A stretch of DNA of 54,586 nt from the NCBI GenBank assembly GCA_021847645.1, contig JAJZQG010000022.1, positions 1 to 54,586 of the forward strand. Direction: 5' to 3'. The DNA is from Myxococcales bacterium (lineage in GTDB: Bacteria; Myxococcota_A; Polyangia; Polyangiales; Polyangiaceae). Shown here one piece after another: positions 1 to 8,261 of this stretch. The number at the start of each line of letters is the position of its first letter. Position 1 is the first letter of the stretch. The notes beneath the pieces were generated by a model. The model did not search any database. It was not told the origin of the DNA and worked only from the letters and a program-made list of their open reading frames with translations. A program made the position numbers and the translations under genes.

Positions 1-254
1 AAGACGCAGTTGGCGCAAGCGGCGCGGCAGCCGATGTCGTCGATGATGGTCAAGGTCACGGGCATGGCGAGGCCAGTACGCCACTGCCGGAGCTTGTGGG
101 GCAACCACACGAGGCTGCGGCGCAGCGAGATGCGCAGCATGGCAATCCACGCGGGCGGGCTCATGCGCACGGCGGTCCACAGCGTCGCCCGGATCAGGGC
201 GGGCATGAGCCGGCGGAGCAGGGAGTAGCTGACGGAGTAGTTGCGGAAGAACAC
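1..254 (-). CDS. Radical SAM protein, N-terminal part (runs off the window)
   Basis: Reading from a GTG at 254, the frame stays open to the window edge, giving about 84 residues. The N-terminus is basic and hydrophobic (MFFRNYSVSYSLLRRLMPAL), and a CxxxCxxC iron-sulfur signature appears near the edge in the context IDDIGCRAACANCV. That spacing is the [4Fe-4S] motif of radical SAM enzymes, which cleave S-adenosylmethionine to a 5'-deoxyadenosyl radical. A good ribosome binding site (AGAAGG, six bases before GTG) supports the start. It lies 23 nt after the stop of the next radical SAM gene and is probably the next gene of the same operon. There is no room for an N-terminal B12-binding domain, unlike its three neighbours. 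The product of the reaction cannot be judged from this fragment. Confidence 0.7.
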   Translation of the reverse strand, partial: MFFRNYSVSYSLLRRLMPALIRATLWTAVRMSPPAWIAMLRISLRRSLVWLPHKLRQWRTGLAMPVTLTIIDDIGCRAACANCV

Positions 255-277
255 GGGAATCCTTCTCCCTCGACGAG

Positions 278-1600
278 TCAAAAGATGTTGGGCGGAACGC
301 GCTTCATCACGTACTTGCGGTAGTGCAGGTTGACCGCCAACGAGAACAAGCCTAGCTGAGGACGGCGTGCGAACCAGGGGTTGAGCACGGTTCTGCGCAA
401 GATGCTGCGCCGCGAGAACACCTTGCGATACAGCCACCAGTACAGCTCGGTGAGCCGCTCCGGGGCGATCTTCTCCGGCCGGTGCACGCACTCCGAGCCG
501 TTGTAGCGACGGTGGTCCTCGGTCAGCAGGCGGCCGTCGCGCTTCATCTGGTCGTACAGCTCGGTGCCGGGCATGGGCGTGAGAATGTAGAACCGCGGGA
601 TCGGGATGCGTGCTCTCTCGATGAAGGCGGCCGTCTCCCGGATGGACTCCTCGGTGTCGCCGTCGGTGCCGAGGATCATCTCGGTGCTGGGCAGGATGCC
701 GGCCTCCTGGATACGGCCCAGGAGCTCCTCGTGCTCGTCGACGCGCACCCAGGCCTTGTTGAGCCGGTCCAGGCCCTCCTGGGTGATGCTCTCGATGCCG
801 AAGCTCATCATGTTGCAGCCGGACTTGGCGACGAGGTCGAGCAGCCGCGACGATCGGGCCAGCCGCAGCGAGCACTGGCTGGCCCAGGTCATGCGCAAGG
901 GCGCAATGCGCCGGCCCAGCTCCTCGAGGAACCGGGGATTGGATACGATGTTGTCGTCGAGCAGGTAGAAGCTCTTGTAGCCGAGGGCCCGGACCGCGTG
1001 GATATCGCGCATCACGTCGTCGACGGGCCGGGCCATGTAGCGGCCCTTGTAGATGCAGGCGATGGAGCAGAAGCTGCAGCGGTGGGGGCAGCCGCGCCCA
1101 GCCTGCACCGGCAGCATCGTGCCGATCGGCTTGCGCGTGAGATAGTCGTAGCGAGGCACGGGCAGCCCGTCGAGATCGTCCACGGGCATGTCGTAGATCG
1201 GCTTGAGCTTGCCGTCGCGCTCGTAGTCCGCCAGCAGCGCGGGAAACGACCGCTCGGCGTCCCCGATCACGACCGAGTCCGCGTGCTTGAGCACCTCCTG
1301 GGGAACGAGCGAGGCCATGTAGCCGCCCATGAACGTGAGCTTGCCCCGCTTGCGGAACTCCTTGGCAATCTCCACGCCGCGGTAGATGGCATATCCCATC
1401 GCGCCGATGCCCACCAGATCCACGTCGGCGTCGAAGTCGATGTCGTCCACCACCTCGAGCTTGACGTCGATGTTCCAGTGTTTGGGCGCCATGGCGGCCA
1501 GCAGCGGGAACACCAGGCCGGGCAGGTAGATGCGGCGCTGCTTGCACAGCTTGCCGTCGACCCCGTACTGGGTGGGCTGGATGAGAAGTAGCCTAGGCAC
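278..1600 (-). CDS. B12-binding-domain radical SAM protein (440 aa)
   Basis: The GTG start at 1600 lies inside the last codons of the upstream gene, an 8-nt overlap. Residues 1-140 look like the Rossmann-type cobalamin-binding domain of class B radical SAM enzymes: LLLIQPTQYG at the N-terminus, then VGIGAMGY and FMGGYMASLVP. The radical SAM core follows, with C171, C175 and C178 in GRGCPHRCSFCSI. Later core elements include YLLDDNIV, SFGIES and LTPMPGTELYD. The length and domain order are typical of the family, whose members methylate unactivated carbons or carry out other radical rearrangements. The DxHxxG cobalamin ligand motif is not seen, which is usual here. The substrate is unknown; the operon suggests tailoring of a small molecule or peptide. 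Confidence 0.85.
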   Translation of the reverse strand: MPRLLLIQPTQYGVDGKLCKQRRIYLPGLVFPLLAAMAPKHWNIDVKLEVVDDIDFDADVDLVGIGAMGYAIYRGVEIAKEFRKRGKLTFMGGYMASLVPQEVLKHADSVVIGDAERSFPALLADYERDGKLKPIYDMPVDDLDGLPVPRYDYLTRKPIGTMLPVQAGRGCPHRCSFCSIACIYKGRYMARPVDDVMRDIHAVRALGYKSFYLLDDNIVSNPRFLEELGRRIAPLRMTWASQCSLRLARSSRLLDLVAKSGCNMMSFGIESITQEGLDRLNKAWVRVDEHEELLGRIQEAGILPSTEMILGTDGDTEESIRETAAFIERARIPIPRFYILTPMPGTELYDQMKRDGRLLTEDHRRYNGSECVHRPEKIAPERLTELYWWLYRKVFSRRSILRRTVLNPWFARRPQLGLFSLAVNLHYRKYVMKRVPPNIF

Positions 1601-2993
1601 CGCGCCGCGCCTCCCGCTGCTTGCCGAGGTATTGCTTGCGCACCCGCTGGCTGCCTCGGATCATCTTCCAGATCATCCACGGGGGCTGTTGCAGGTACCG
1701 CGGATAGGCGCGCAGCTGGTAGAGCGTCTGCATGTAGGCCTTGATGATCTCGCCGTAGTAGTCGCCCACGGTGAGCTTCTTGGGGCGCACGGACACGTGG
1801 GCCAGATCCCACTTGGCGTAGTCCTTGCGCGAGATGACCAACTGGTCCGCGCGCACCTCGATGCCGGTTCCCGGCAGCGGCGTGAGGGGCTGCAGGTTGA
1901 CGTAGTGAATCCCGAGCTCCCGCAGCTTGCGTCCGAGCCGGGCGAACTCAGGCCTCCCCCACTCCGGCGACAGGATGATCGTGGCGTAGCAGTCCAGCCC
2001 CAGGTCGTTGACCACGCGCATCGCCGCCTCGTTGGTGGCGGCGTCCGTTCCCTTGTCGAAGGACGCCAGCTCGGCATCGTCGAAGGACTCGAAGCCGATG
2101 ATCACGGTGCGCAGGCCGGCGTCGCGGAACTCGCGCATCACATCCGGATGGCGCGCCACGAAGTCCGCTCTGCCATAGACCACATAGCGCTTGTGGATCC
2201 CTTCGCGCCGCACGCCCTCCACGAACCTCATCACCGCCTGGCGCGACACCAGGAAGTCGTCGTCGACGATGTAGACGTCGGACTCCTCGATACCCTTGAG
2301 CTCCTGGAGCACCTGATCGAGGGGCCGCGTGTGGTAGGCGCCTCGGGTGACGCGACGGCAGAAGCAGAAGTTGCACTTGTAAGGACAGCCGAACGCGGTT
2401 TTGACCAGGGCCACGGGCTGGTGGAAGATGTAGAAGTAGTCGCGGCGGTAGGGCTTCGTGAGGCTGCGATCCGGGATGGGGTAGGTGAAGTCGTAGGGCG
2501 GCAACGCGTCCATGTCGACCTTCTCCCCCGGGGCGAAGACGGCCGGAGGCCGCGGCCCGTTGCCGCGAATGTGCTCCAGCAAAGCCGGGAACACGACAAC
2601 CGCATTGCGCACGACGCGGAAGTCCACCGCAGCGTCGTCCAGGTCGTCCGGGCATACCTCGCAATGCACGCCGCCCACCACGGTCGCCACCCCGGGCAGG
2701 AGCTCCTTGGCCAGGCGGCAGTAGCCGATCATGTCCGCCACGTTGGTGACGTATCCCGTGACGCACAGGACATCGGGGCGCTCGCTGGCGAGGATATCGC
2801 GCAAGCTGCGCTTGTCCAGGAGCATGTCCGCCAGGGCCGGCCGGTCGCCAGCGGGCACCACCGTGGCGAGCACCTCGAGCTCGAGGGGCTCGACCACCAT
2901 CACGTGCTGCAGGCCGATGGTCTCCGGGTCCGCGGCTGGGCGCACGAACAGGATCTTGAGCGAACGGCGAATGCCCGGAGAGCTGGAGCTCAC
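1593..2993 (-). CDS. B12-binding-domain radical SAM protein (466 aa)
   Basis: The start is taken as the GTG at 2993, which forms a GTGA overlap with the stop of the methyltransferase gene upstream; a longer reading frame into that gene exists but is a shadow. Residues 1-150 form a putative cobalamin-binding Rossmann domain (KILFVRPAADP, VLCVTGYVTN, TVVGGVHCEVCP). The radical SAM core has C203, C207 and C210 in KTAFGCPYKCNFCFC, then YIVDDDFL, VIIGFES and LTPLPGT. The C-terminal region ends with a basic stretch. The protein is a clear paralogue of the 466-residue product at 3642-5042, and the two flank the methyltransferase gene. A substrate cannot be assigned. Confidence 0.85.
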   Translation of the reverse strand: MSSSSPGIRRSLKILFVRPAADPETIGLQHVMVVEPLELEVLATVVPAGDRPALADMLLDKRSLRDILASERPDVLCVTGYVTNVADMIGYCRLAKELLPGVATVVGGVHCEVCPDDLDDAAVDFRVVRNAVVVFPALLEHIRGNGPRPPAVFAPGEKVDMDALPPYDFTYPIPDRSLTKPYRRDYFYIFHQPVALVKTAFGCPYKCNFCFCRRVTRGAYHTRPLDQVLQELKGIEESDVYIVDDDFLVSRQAVMRFVEGVRREGIHKRYVVYGRADFVARHPDVMREFRDAGLRTVIIGFESFDDAELASFDKGTDAATNEAAMRVVNDLGLDCYATIILSPEWGRPEFARLGRKLRELGIHYVNLQPLTPLPGTGIEVRADQLVISRKDYAKWDLAHVSVRPKKLTVGDYYGEIIKAYMQTLYQLRAYPRYLQQPPWMIWKMIRGSQRVRKQYLGKQREARRGA

Positions 2994-3613
2994 AGCACCC
3001 CCTCGACGAGCTGGATGGAGGGAATGAACGGGGGCGCGGGAATGGGGCGGACCACGCCGGGCTGGAACCCTGCGGAGTGCATGAGCTCGAGCAACTGGCT
3101 GGCCGACAGGTAGTCGGCCTTGGTGGTGGTGAGCTTGACGAACTTGAGAAACGCCCAGTCGTAGGCGCCCTCGGTGTTGGCCTGGATCACCAGCACGCGG
3201 CCGCCGGGCCTCAAGAGCTCGCGGATGCGCACGAGGGCACCGTACTTGTCCGGCATGTAGGGGAATGCGTGCATGGACGTCACGACGTCGAAGCCGTCGC
3301 CGCGGGGGACGTCCCACAGATAGCCATGCAAGTAGGTGGCATTGTCCGCGGCATAGTCGCGCTTGGCGCGGGCGACCATGTCGGCGGAGGGGTCGATGCC
3401 CACGATCCGGCAGTCCGGGCGGCGCTCGGCCAGCTCCTTGACGAACTGGCCCACACCGCAACCCAGGTCGAGCACGCGCGCGTCGGACGGCACGACCTCG
3501 TCGAAGCGCTGGAGCACCAGCTTGCGGGACGGAGCCAGGGAGAAGTGCTGTGCCCACAATCCCTCGTAGCGGTCGGCCCAGAAGTCCCAGATGGTGCGTG
3601 CGGAAGCGTGCAT
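2990..3613 (-). CDS. Class I SAM-dependent methyltransferase (207 aa)
   Basis: This is a compact class I (Rossmann) methyltransferase. Motif I is VLDLGCGVGQF near residue 47, the acidic residue binding the SAM ribose lies in IVGIDPSADM, and post-motif elements include DVVTSMHAFPYMP and LLRPGGRVLVIQ. The C-terminus contributes a substrate lid of unknown specificity. The best resemblance is to ubiE/UbiG-like small-molecule methyltransferases. The stop codon overlaps the GTG start of the next radical SAM gene by four bases, so the two are probably translationally coupled. The gene lies 28 nt after the preceding radical SAM gene. It probably supplies an O-, N- or C-methylation step in the cluster's pathway. 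Confidence 0.85.
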   Translation of the reverse strand: MHASARTIWDFWADRYEGLWAQHFSLAPSRKLVLQRFDEVVPSDARVLDLGCGVGQFVKELAERRPDCRIVGIDPSADMVARAKRDYAADNATYLHGYLWDVPRGDGFDVVTSMHAFPYMPDKYGALVRIRELLRPGGRVLVIQANTEGAYDWAFLKFVKLTTTKADYLSASQLLELMHSAGFQPGVVRPIPAPPFIPSIQLVEGVL

Positions 3614-3641
3614 GCGGATTTCCTTTCAGACGGGAGCGGGC

Positions 3642-5042
3642 TCATTTCCACAGGAAGAGCTTGACCAGGTATTCGAGCCCGACGAGCCAGCTCGCCACGG
3701 CCGCCTTGACGAAGCCGAAGAAGCCGAAGCGGCGCAGGAGCTTCTTGCGGGAAGCCGCGCCGAGGCTGGGCACCATGTACAGATACAGAAGCCACAGGTA
3801 GAAGCGAAGCGGCGACATGCGGGTGGGCCGCTCGTGGAGGCGCAGCAGATCGTAGCGCCACCACTTCCGCTCTGCGGGCTCGCTCCGGCGCACCGTGAGC
3901 GCGGTGCCAGCGGCAAGGTCGGTGCCCGGCAGGATGGTGTGCGTGGCAAACGTGGCAAACGTGATCCCGCGCGATCGGACATACTCCGCCAGCCTGCGGA
4001 AAGCGTCGTCCGTCCAGTGGGGGAACACGATGAACAGGGCGAACAGCTCGATGTCGAGCTCCTGGCAGATCTCGACGGTTGCGTCGTTGTCCGCCTGGCT
4101 GGCGCTCTTGTTCATCGACTGCAGGTCGCCGTCCTGGATGGCCTCGAAGCCGACGATGACGCCGGTGACGCCGGAGCGGCGAAGCTCGGCCATGACGTCG
4201 CGATGGCGGGCGATGAAGTGGGCAACGCCGTAGACGACGAACTCCTTGCGCTCGTGCAACCCGCGCTGGCGGATCATCTCGCTGAACTTGAGCACGCGGT
4301 TGCGGGAGGACAGGAAGTTGTCGTCGAGCACGAAGATGTTGCGCGCCTGGATGCTCTCGATCTCGTCCATGACGCTCTCGAGGGGGCGGGGGCCATAGTG
4401 GCCGCCGTGCATCTTGGTGCAGAAGCAGAAGTTGCAGTGCTCGTTGCAGCCGAACGCGGTCTTGATGGACGCGCACTGCCGGTAGTAAAGATAGTAGTAG
4501 CGGTCGGGATCCTGCTCGAACAGCACGCGCTTGGGCAGCGGAAGCTGCGAGGGCGCCAGAGGCTGGGCCACGTTGCGCACGAACGAGCCGTTGGCCCGGA
4601 ACGCCGCCCCGCCCACGTCGGAGAAGGGCTCGCCCCTGGCCACGCGCCCCACCACCGCGACAATCGCCGCGAGCTGATTGGCAAAGAAGACGCCGTCGAC
4701 GCCCTCGCCGAAGAAGTGCTCGGGCACGACCTCGGCGTGGGGCCCTCCGACGAACACCAAGGGTGGCTGCGGCAAGGCCTTGAGCTCCTTGGCCAGGCGC
4801 AGCACGGAGTGGATGTTGGTGATGAACGAGGTGACCAGCACGACCTGGGCGTTCGTCTTGCGAGCGACACGCACCGGATTGCGATGATCGGTCATGCCGT
4901 CGAGCAAGGTCACCTGGTGGCCGTCGAGCACGGTATACAGGTATTCGAGCTCGAGGGGCTCGCAGGTCATGAGCCGTTCCATCCGGATGGTCTGCACCTC
5001 CGGGCGAGGCTTGTAGGCCAGAATGCGAAGCGGCGGGCTCAT
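3642..5042 (-). CDS. B12-binding-domain radical SAM protein (466 aa)
   Basis: The start is the ATG at 5042, which makes an ATGA overlap with the stop of the FemAB-like gene upstream. Residues 1-150 resemble the cobalamin-binding domain: RILAYKPRPEVQ, VLVTSFITNI and VFVGGPHAEVVPEH. The radical SAM cluster cysteines are C199, C203 and C206 in KTAFGCNEHCNFCFC, followed by FVLDDNFLSS, VIVGFEA and HTILPGTDL. The C-terminal region contains an aromatic, hydrophobic stretch (RFYLWLLYLYMVPSLG) that may contact membrane or a lipophilic substrate. It has the same length as its paralogue at 1593-2993, with extensive similarity through the core, so the pair most likely arose by duplication. The substrate is unknown. 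Confidence 0.85.
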   Translation of the reverse strand: MSPPLRILAYKPRPEVQTIRMERLMTCEPLELEYLYTVLDGHQVTLLDGMTDHRNPVRVARKTNAQVVLVTSFITNIHSVLRLAKELKALPQPPLVFVGGPHAEVVPEHFFGEGVDGVFFANQLAAIVAVVGRVARGEPFSDVGGAAFRANGSFVRNVAQPLAPSQLPLPKRVLFEQDPDRYYYLYYRQCASIKTAFGCNEHCNFCFCTKMHGGHYGPRPLESVMDEIESIQARNIFVLDDNFLSSRNRVLKFSEMIRQRGLHERKEFVVYGVAHFIARHRDVMAELRRSGVTGVIVGFEAIQDGDLQSMNKSASQADNDATVEICQELDIELFALFIVFPHWTDDAFRRLAEYVRSRGITFATFATHTILPGTDLAAGTALTVRRSEPAERKWWRYDLLRLHERPTRMSPLRFYLWLLYLYMVPSLGAASRKKLLRRFGFFGFVKAAVASWLVGLEYLVKLFLWK

Positions 5043-6037
5043 GATTCCTGGCGAAACACGTGTGCGTCGGGCACCCTGTGGCCGTACTCGAGCACGCTGC
5101 GTGCCTTGTCCAATGCAAAGCGGAACAAGGCCAGACGGTGGTAGGCAAACAAGTGCTTCTCCACGAGCCTGCCGCCCGCACGTGTCTTGGCCACCTCGGC
5201 CGTCTGGCCCAGGTCGATGCGGCGGGCGCCTCCGTCCAGCCCCTCGCGGATGACGCAGCTCAGAACGTTGGCGTGCGTGTGGTATTGGATCTTCGTCGCC
5301 TGGTCCAACCCCACCAGGAAGAACACGTACTCGTCTCCACGGGCCAGGCCGATGTGCCAGCCCAGCAGCTTGCCGTCCAGCCGGTGCGTGGTGAGCGAAA
5401 AGCCCGCCGGAAGGTTGGGGAATACCTCGTAGGGGAGCTTCTCGAGCTTGGCGTCGCTGGCGGCGAACACGTCGAGATACTGCCCGTACATCTGCCGGTC
5501 GAACCGCGAGCAGGGGCCCCGCTCGGACACGACACCTTCCCACGCGTGGTCCAATCGCTGGAGACGGCGGCGGTAGCTGGACCGCAGCTGGCGCGCGTAG
5601 TCGTCGAAGCCGGAGAGCGTGCGGTCGAGTACGACGGCGGGCAGGGTCCGGCCCCATTGGACGTCGGAAACGGGCAAGGGCCGATCGAGGTTCAAGCCAA
5701 TGAGCAATCCGCGTTCCTGGCGTACGAGGTCCTCGAGGAGCAGGGCAGCGGCGGCGGGGGCACCCACGACGCCGGGGGAGGACTGGGAGCAGGGCACACC
5801 GACGATTTGCATGCCGAGGGGACTGGGGATGCTGCTGAACGTCAGCAGGGAAAGCGACAGGGAGTAGACGCAGGCGCCGGCGACGAGCCGGTCGCCGCGG
5901 AAGAGCTGGTAGTAGCGTTGCCGGCAGGGGTTGTACTTTTCGAGGTACGAGAGGAACTCGCGCGTCTGGAAGTAGCTGACGGCCAGCGTGTCCCACTGCT
6001 CCGACAGGGCGGCGGCGTGTTGTTCCCGGTAGATCAC
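5039..6037 (-). CDS. FemAB-like / BioF2-like acyltransferase (332 aa)
   Basis: The GTG at 6037 overlaps the upstream stop as GTGA and is preferred to longer reading frames that run through the neighbouring gene. The protein has the tandem-GNAT look of the FemAB/PF13480 family. The C-terminal half carries the usual pattern: HRLDGKLLGWHIGL, VGLDQATKIQYHTHANVL, then an IDLGQTAEVAKTRAGG block like the 'DxG....K...G' end of this family. Members transfer aminoacyl or acyl groups to amines in peptidoglycan, exopolysaccharide or natural-product pathways. Placed between a GNAT gene and radical SAM genes, it could form an amide bond in the final product. This role is inferred from context only. Confidence 0.65.
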   Translation of the reverse strand: MIYREQHAAALSEQWDTLAVSYFQTREFLSYLEKYNPCRQRYYQLFRGDRLVAGACVYSLSLSLLTFSSIPSPLGMQIVGVPCSQSSPGVVGAPAAAALLLEDLVRQERGLLIGLNLDRPLPVSDVQWGRTLPAVVLDRTLSGFDDYARQLRSSYRRRLQRLDHAWEGVVSERGPCSRFDRQMYGQYLDVFAASDAKLEKLPYEVFPNLPAGFSLTTHRLDGKLLGWHIGLARGDEYVFFLVGLDQATKIQYHTHANVLSCVIREGLDGGARRIDLGQTAEVAKTRAGGRLVEKHLFAYHRLALFRFALDKARSVLEYGHRVPDAHVFRQES

Positions 6038-7125
6038 AGGCTTCCCTCGAACACGCAGAAGCGCCTGTAGGGCTCGGGCTGGCGGCCCAGGGCCCGGCGC
6101 ATGTAGCTCAGGGTCAGCGCCATGCTGCCCAGGTTCTCCTCGAAGATGAACCCGCCCTCGCAATAGTCGTATCCGCCCTTCTCGACGCTCTCGATCATGC
6201 GCAGGATCATGGCCGCATCCGCGCCCCGTCGGCGGTGCTGGGGCAGCACGGCAATTTCGGTGAGACGCACGGAGCGGACCGGATTGCGGGCGTGATAGCG
6301 AAGGACGTCGTGCACGCCGAGCTCGCGGTCGCTGTGCACGAGTTCATTGAAGTCCGGATACCACAGCAGGAAGCCGATGGGCTGGCCGTTGTGCTCGGCC
6401 ACGAGGAAGTTCTCGTCCTTGATGAGGAAGCGGAACGGGTGGAAGAGCTCGAAGTCCTCGGCGGTGGCGCGGTCGGACCAATAGGGGTGCTCGCCGAAGC
6501 AGGCGTTGTTCAGGAAGGTGTAGATCTCGACGTCTTCGGCGAATCGCTTGCGGTTCATCTGGCGCACGACCACGTCCCGGGGCTTGAACGAGGCCGCCAT
6601 CAGCTCGCGCAGACGGTAGAAGGAGCCGGCCTCGAAGCGGAAGGAGACCATGGGCTTGCGGTCGAACGACGCGAAGTAGTCGAGATAGTAGTCGGGCGTG
6701 TAGGGATAGCCGAACAGCGGCGGAGCGTGGAAACAGTCCGCCAGCAACCCGGCGCCGTAGTTCAAGTGACCGTTGAGCCCGACGACTATCTTGGGCCGCT
6801 GGCGAAACCGGCGCCAGGCCTCCGCGCGAATCACGCCCGCCACGTCGTGCAGGCCGGGGAGCGCCTCGAAGAACGCCACCTGCACGTACGCCGGCAGCTT
6901 CTCGTCGTGGATCAGCGAGAAGCGCCCCACCACCTCGCGCCCCTCTTCCAGCAGGTACGACTCGATCGCGGCGTGCCGAAAGTACACGGACTTGCGCTCG
7001 ACCAGCAGGCGCATGACGTCGTCTTCCGTCGAGCGGTGCAGCGGATTGCCGCGGTACACCCTTGCCCCTGCCGCGTAGAATCGGCGCAGATCACGCCGGC
7101 TGGCCACGCGGCGGGCCGTGGTCAC
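6034..7125 (-). CDS. GNAT-family N-acyltransferase (363 aa)
   Basis: The GTG at 7125 overlaps the stop of the PLP-enzyme gene as GTGA. The C-terminal half shows a GNAT fold: GQPIGFLLWYPDFNEL (strands 4-5) and RLTEIAVLPQHRRRGADAAM, where QHRRRGA is the acetyl-CoA pyrophosphate loop. The N-terminal 170 residues form an additional domain with FYAAGARVYRGNPLHR, known to occur in large GNAT-like proteins of uncertain function. Length and two-domain organisation differ from simple GNATs of about 150 residues. It follows a decarboxylase-like gene and precedes a FemAB-like gene, so an amine acylation step is plausible. The acyl donor and acceptor are not identifiable from sequence. Confidence 0.7.
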   Translation of the reverse strand: MTTARRVASRRDLRRFYAAGARVYRGNPLHRSTEDDVMRLLVERKSVYFRHAAIESYLLEEGREVVGRFSLIHDEKLPAYVQVAFFEALPGLHDVAGVIRAEAWRRFRQRPKIVVGLNGHLNYGAGLLADCFHAPPLFGYPYTPDYYLDYFASFDRKPMVSFRFEAGSFYRLRELMAASFKPRDVVVRQMNRKRFAEDVEIYTFLNNACFGEHPYWSDRATAEDFELFHPFRFLIKDENFLVAEHNGQPIGFLLWYPDFNELVHSDRELGVHDVLRYHARNPVRSVRLTEIAVLPQHRRRGADAAMILRMIESVEKGGYDYCEGGFIFEENLGSMALTLSYMRRALGRQPEPYRRFCVFEGSL

Positions 7126-8261
7126 GTCAAGTACTCCTTGGCGGGGGCGAAGCCCAGGAACGAGGTGTGCGACGATGCGCAATAGGCGCCGGCATGGCCG
7201 AAGGCGATGAGGTCGCCGACGTGCAGCTCGGGCAGCTCGACGTCGCGGGCCAGGAAGTCCCGGGAGTAGGTCGAGCAGCCGTAGACGCTGGTCTGGACGT
7301 GCGGAGAGCCGTTCAGCGGCTTGTGTGTATGGACGATCTCCACCGGATGGTAGGCGCTGTCTGGGTAGAGCAAGGGCCTGCTGAACTGAGCCGTGGAGCC
7401 GTGAACGCCGAGCAACTGGCGACCGTTGCGCTGCTTGACGTCGGTAACGCGAACGACGAAGTAGCCCGACTCGGCGCAGATGATGCGGCCGGGCTCGAGG
7501 ATGAGCTTCACGGGCCGGCCCGCGTCCCGGGACACCCGGCCCATCAGGTCGGGCACGAACTGATGGTAGGCGTCGAAGTCGAAGCCCGAACGCTCCGCGG
7601 TGGGCACACCGAATCCACCACCGAAGTCCAGGTGCTTGAGAGCCGGAAACAGGCTGGCAAGCCGGATGATATGCTCGTAGCACTCCCGGAAGTACTCGGC
7701 CTCGACGATGTCGGTGCCGAGGTACAGGTGCAGGCCGCTGATCATCGGCGAGCCGGCCAGCCCCTCGATCTCCTGCACGGTAAGGCCGAGACGACTCTCG
7801 GGCCCGAGGAAGTAACCGCCGCGGGTGCTTCGCGGGCTGACCAGCGTGCCGATGTTGCAGCGAATGCCGGCGGGCTCACCGGGAAACAGCTTCGACCACA
7901 GCTCTAGCTGGCCGACCGAGTCCAGGTGGACCACGGCGCCGGCGGCGTGCGCCGCCCGCATGTCCCCCTCGTTCATCGCGGAGGCCGTGTAGACGATCTG
8001 CTCGCGGGTCCAGCCGAGCCGCTGCGCGATCTCGAGGTGGCCGACCGAATTGACGAACACGTTCAGGCCGGCGTCGCGAACGACCTTCAGGACGTCGGGG
8101 TTCGCGTTGGCCATCGAAGCGAAGTGGATGGACTTGTGGGGGTAGGAGATGCCCTGGAACAGGCGGCACTTCTCTCGCACCACAGCGGTGTCGTAGACGT
8201 AAAAGGGTCCGTTTTCTCGCGCTGCCAGGTCGCGGACGAACTCTCTGATGTGTTGATGCAT
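7122..8261 (-). CDS. Fold-III PLP decarboxylase-like protein lacking the catalytic lysine (379 aa)
   Basis: The overall pattern is that of the Orn/DAP/Arg decarboxylase (alanine racemase fold) family, and the closest resemblance is to diaminopimelate decarboxylase. The PLP-phosphate glycine loop is DFGGGFG (214-216), EPGR spans 256-259, the C-terminal active-site Cys is C329 with nearby D335, and GAY (Y360) matches the tyrosine that contacts PLP. However, the segment that should read like FAxKAN is HFASMANANP, so Met50 (codon 8112-8114) takes the place of the Schiff-base lysine. The second histidine of the usual GLHxHxGS is Tyr180. The protein may bind PLP non-covalently, use another residue, or be a substrate-binding relative. 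As the first gene of the minus-strand operon, it probably acts early in the pathway or in substrate recognition. Confidence 0.75.
   Translation of the reverse strand: MHQHIREFVRDLAARENGPFYVYDTAVVREKCRLFQGISYPHKSIHFASMANANPDVLKVVRDAGLNVFVNSVGHLEIAQRLGWTREQIVYTASAMNEGDMRAAHAAGAVVHLDSVGQLELWSKLFPGEPAGIRCNIGTLVSPRSTRGGYFLGPESRLGLTVQEIEGLAGSPMISGLHLYLGTDIVEAEYFRECYEHIIRLASLFPALKHLDFGGGFGVPTAERSGFDFDAYHQFVPDLMGRVSRDAGRPVKLILEPGRIICAESGYFVVRVTDVKQRNGRQLLGVHGSTAQFSRPLLYPDSAYHPVEIVHTHKPLNGSPHVQTSVYGCSTYSRDFLARDVELPELHVGDLIAFGHAGAYCASSHTSFLGFAPAKEYLT

Noticed and set aside
482..1591. Long plus-strand open frame opposite the radical SAM gene
   Set aside because: Its composition (His, Val, Glu, Arg repeats) is the mirror of the GC-biased codons on the other strand, and no domain is visible.
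1530..5144. Long plus-strand frames opposite the methyltransferase and radical SAM genes
   Set aside because: They are antisense shadows; the minus-strand genes carry clear CxxxCxxC and Rossmann motifs with overlapping starts and stops.
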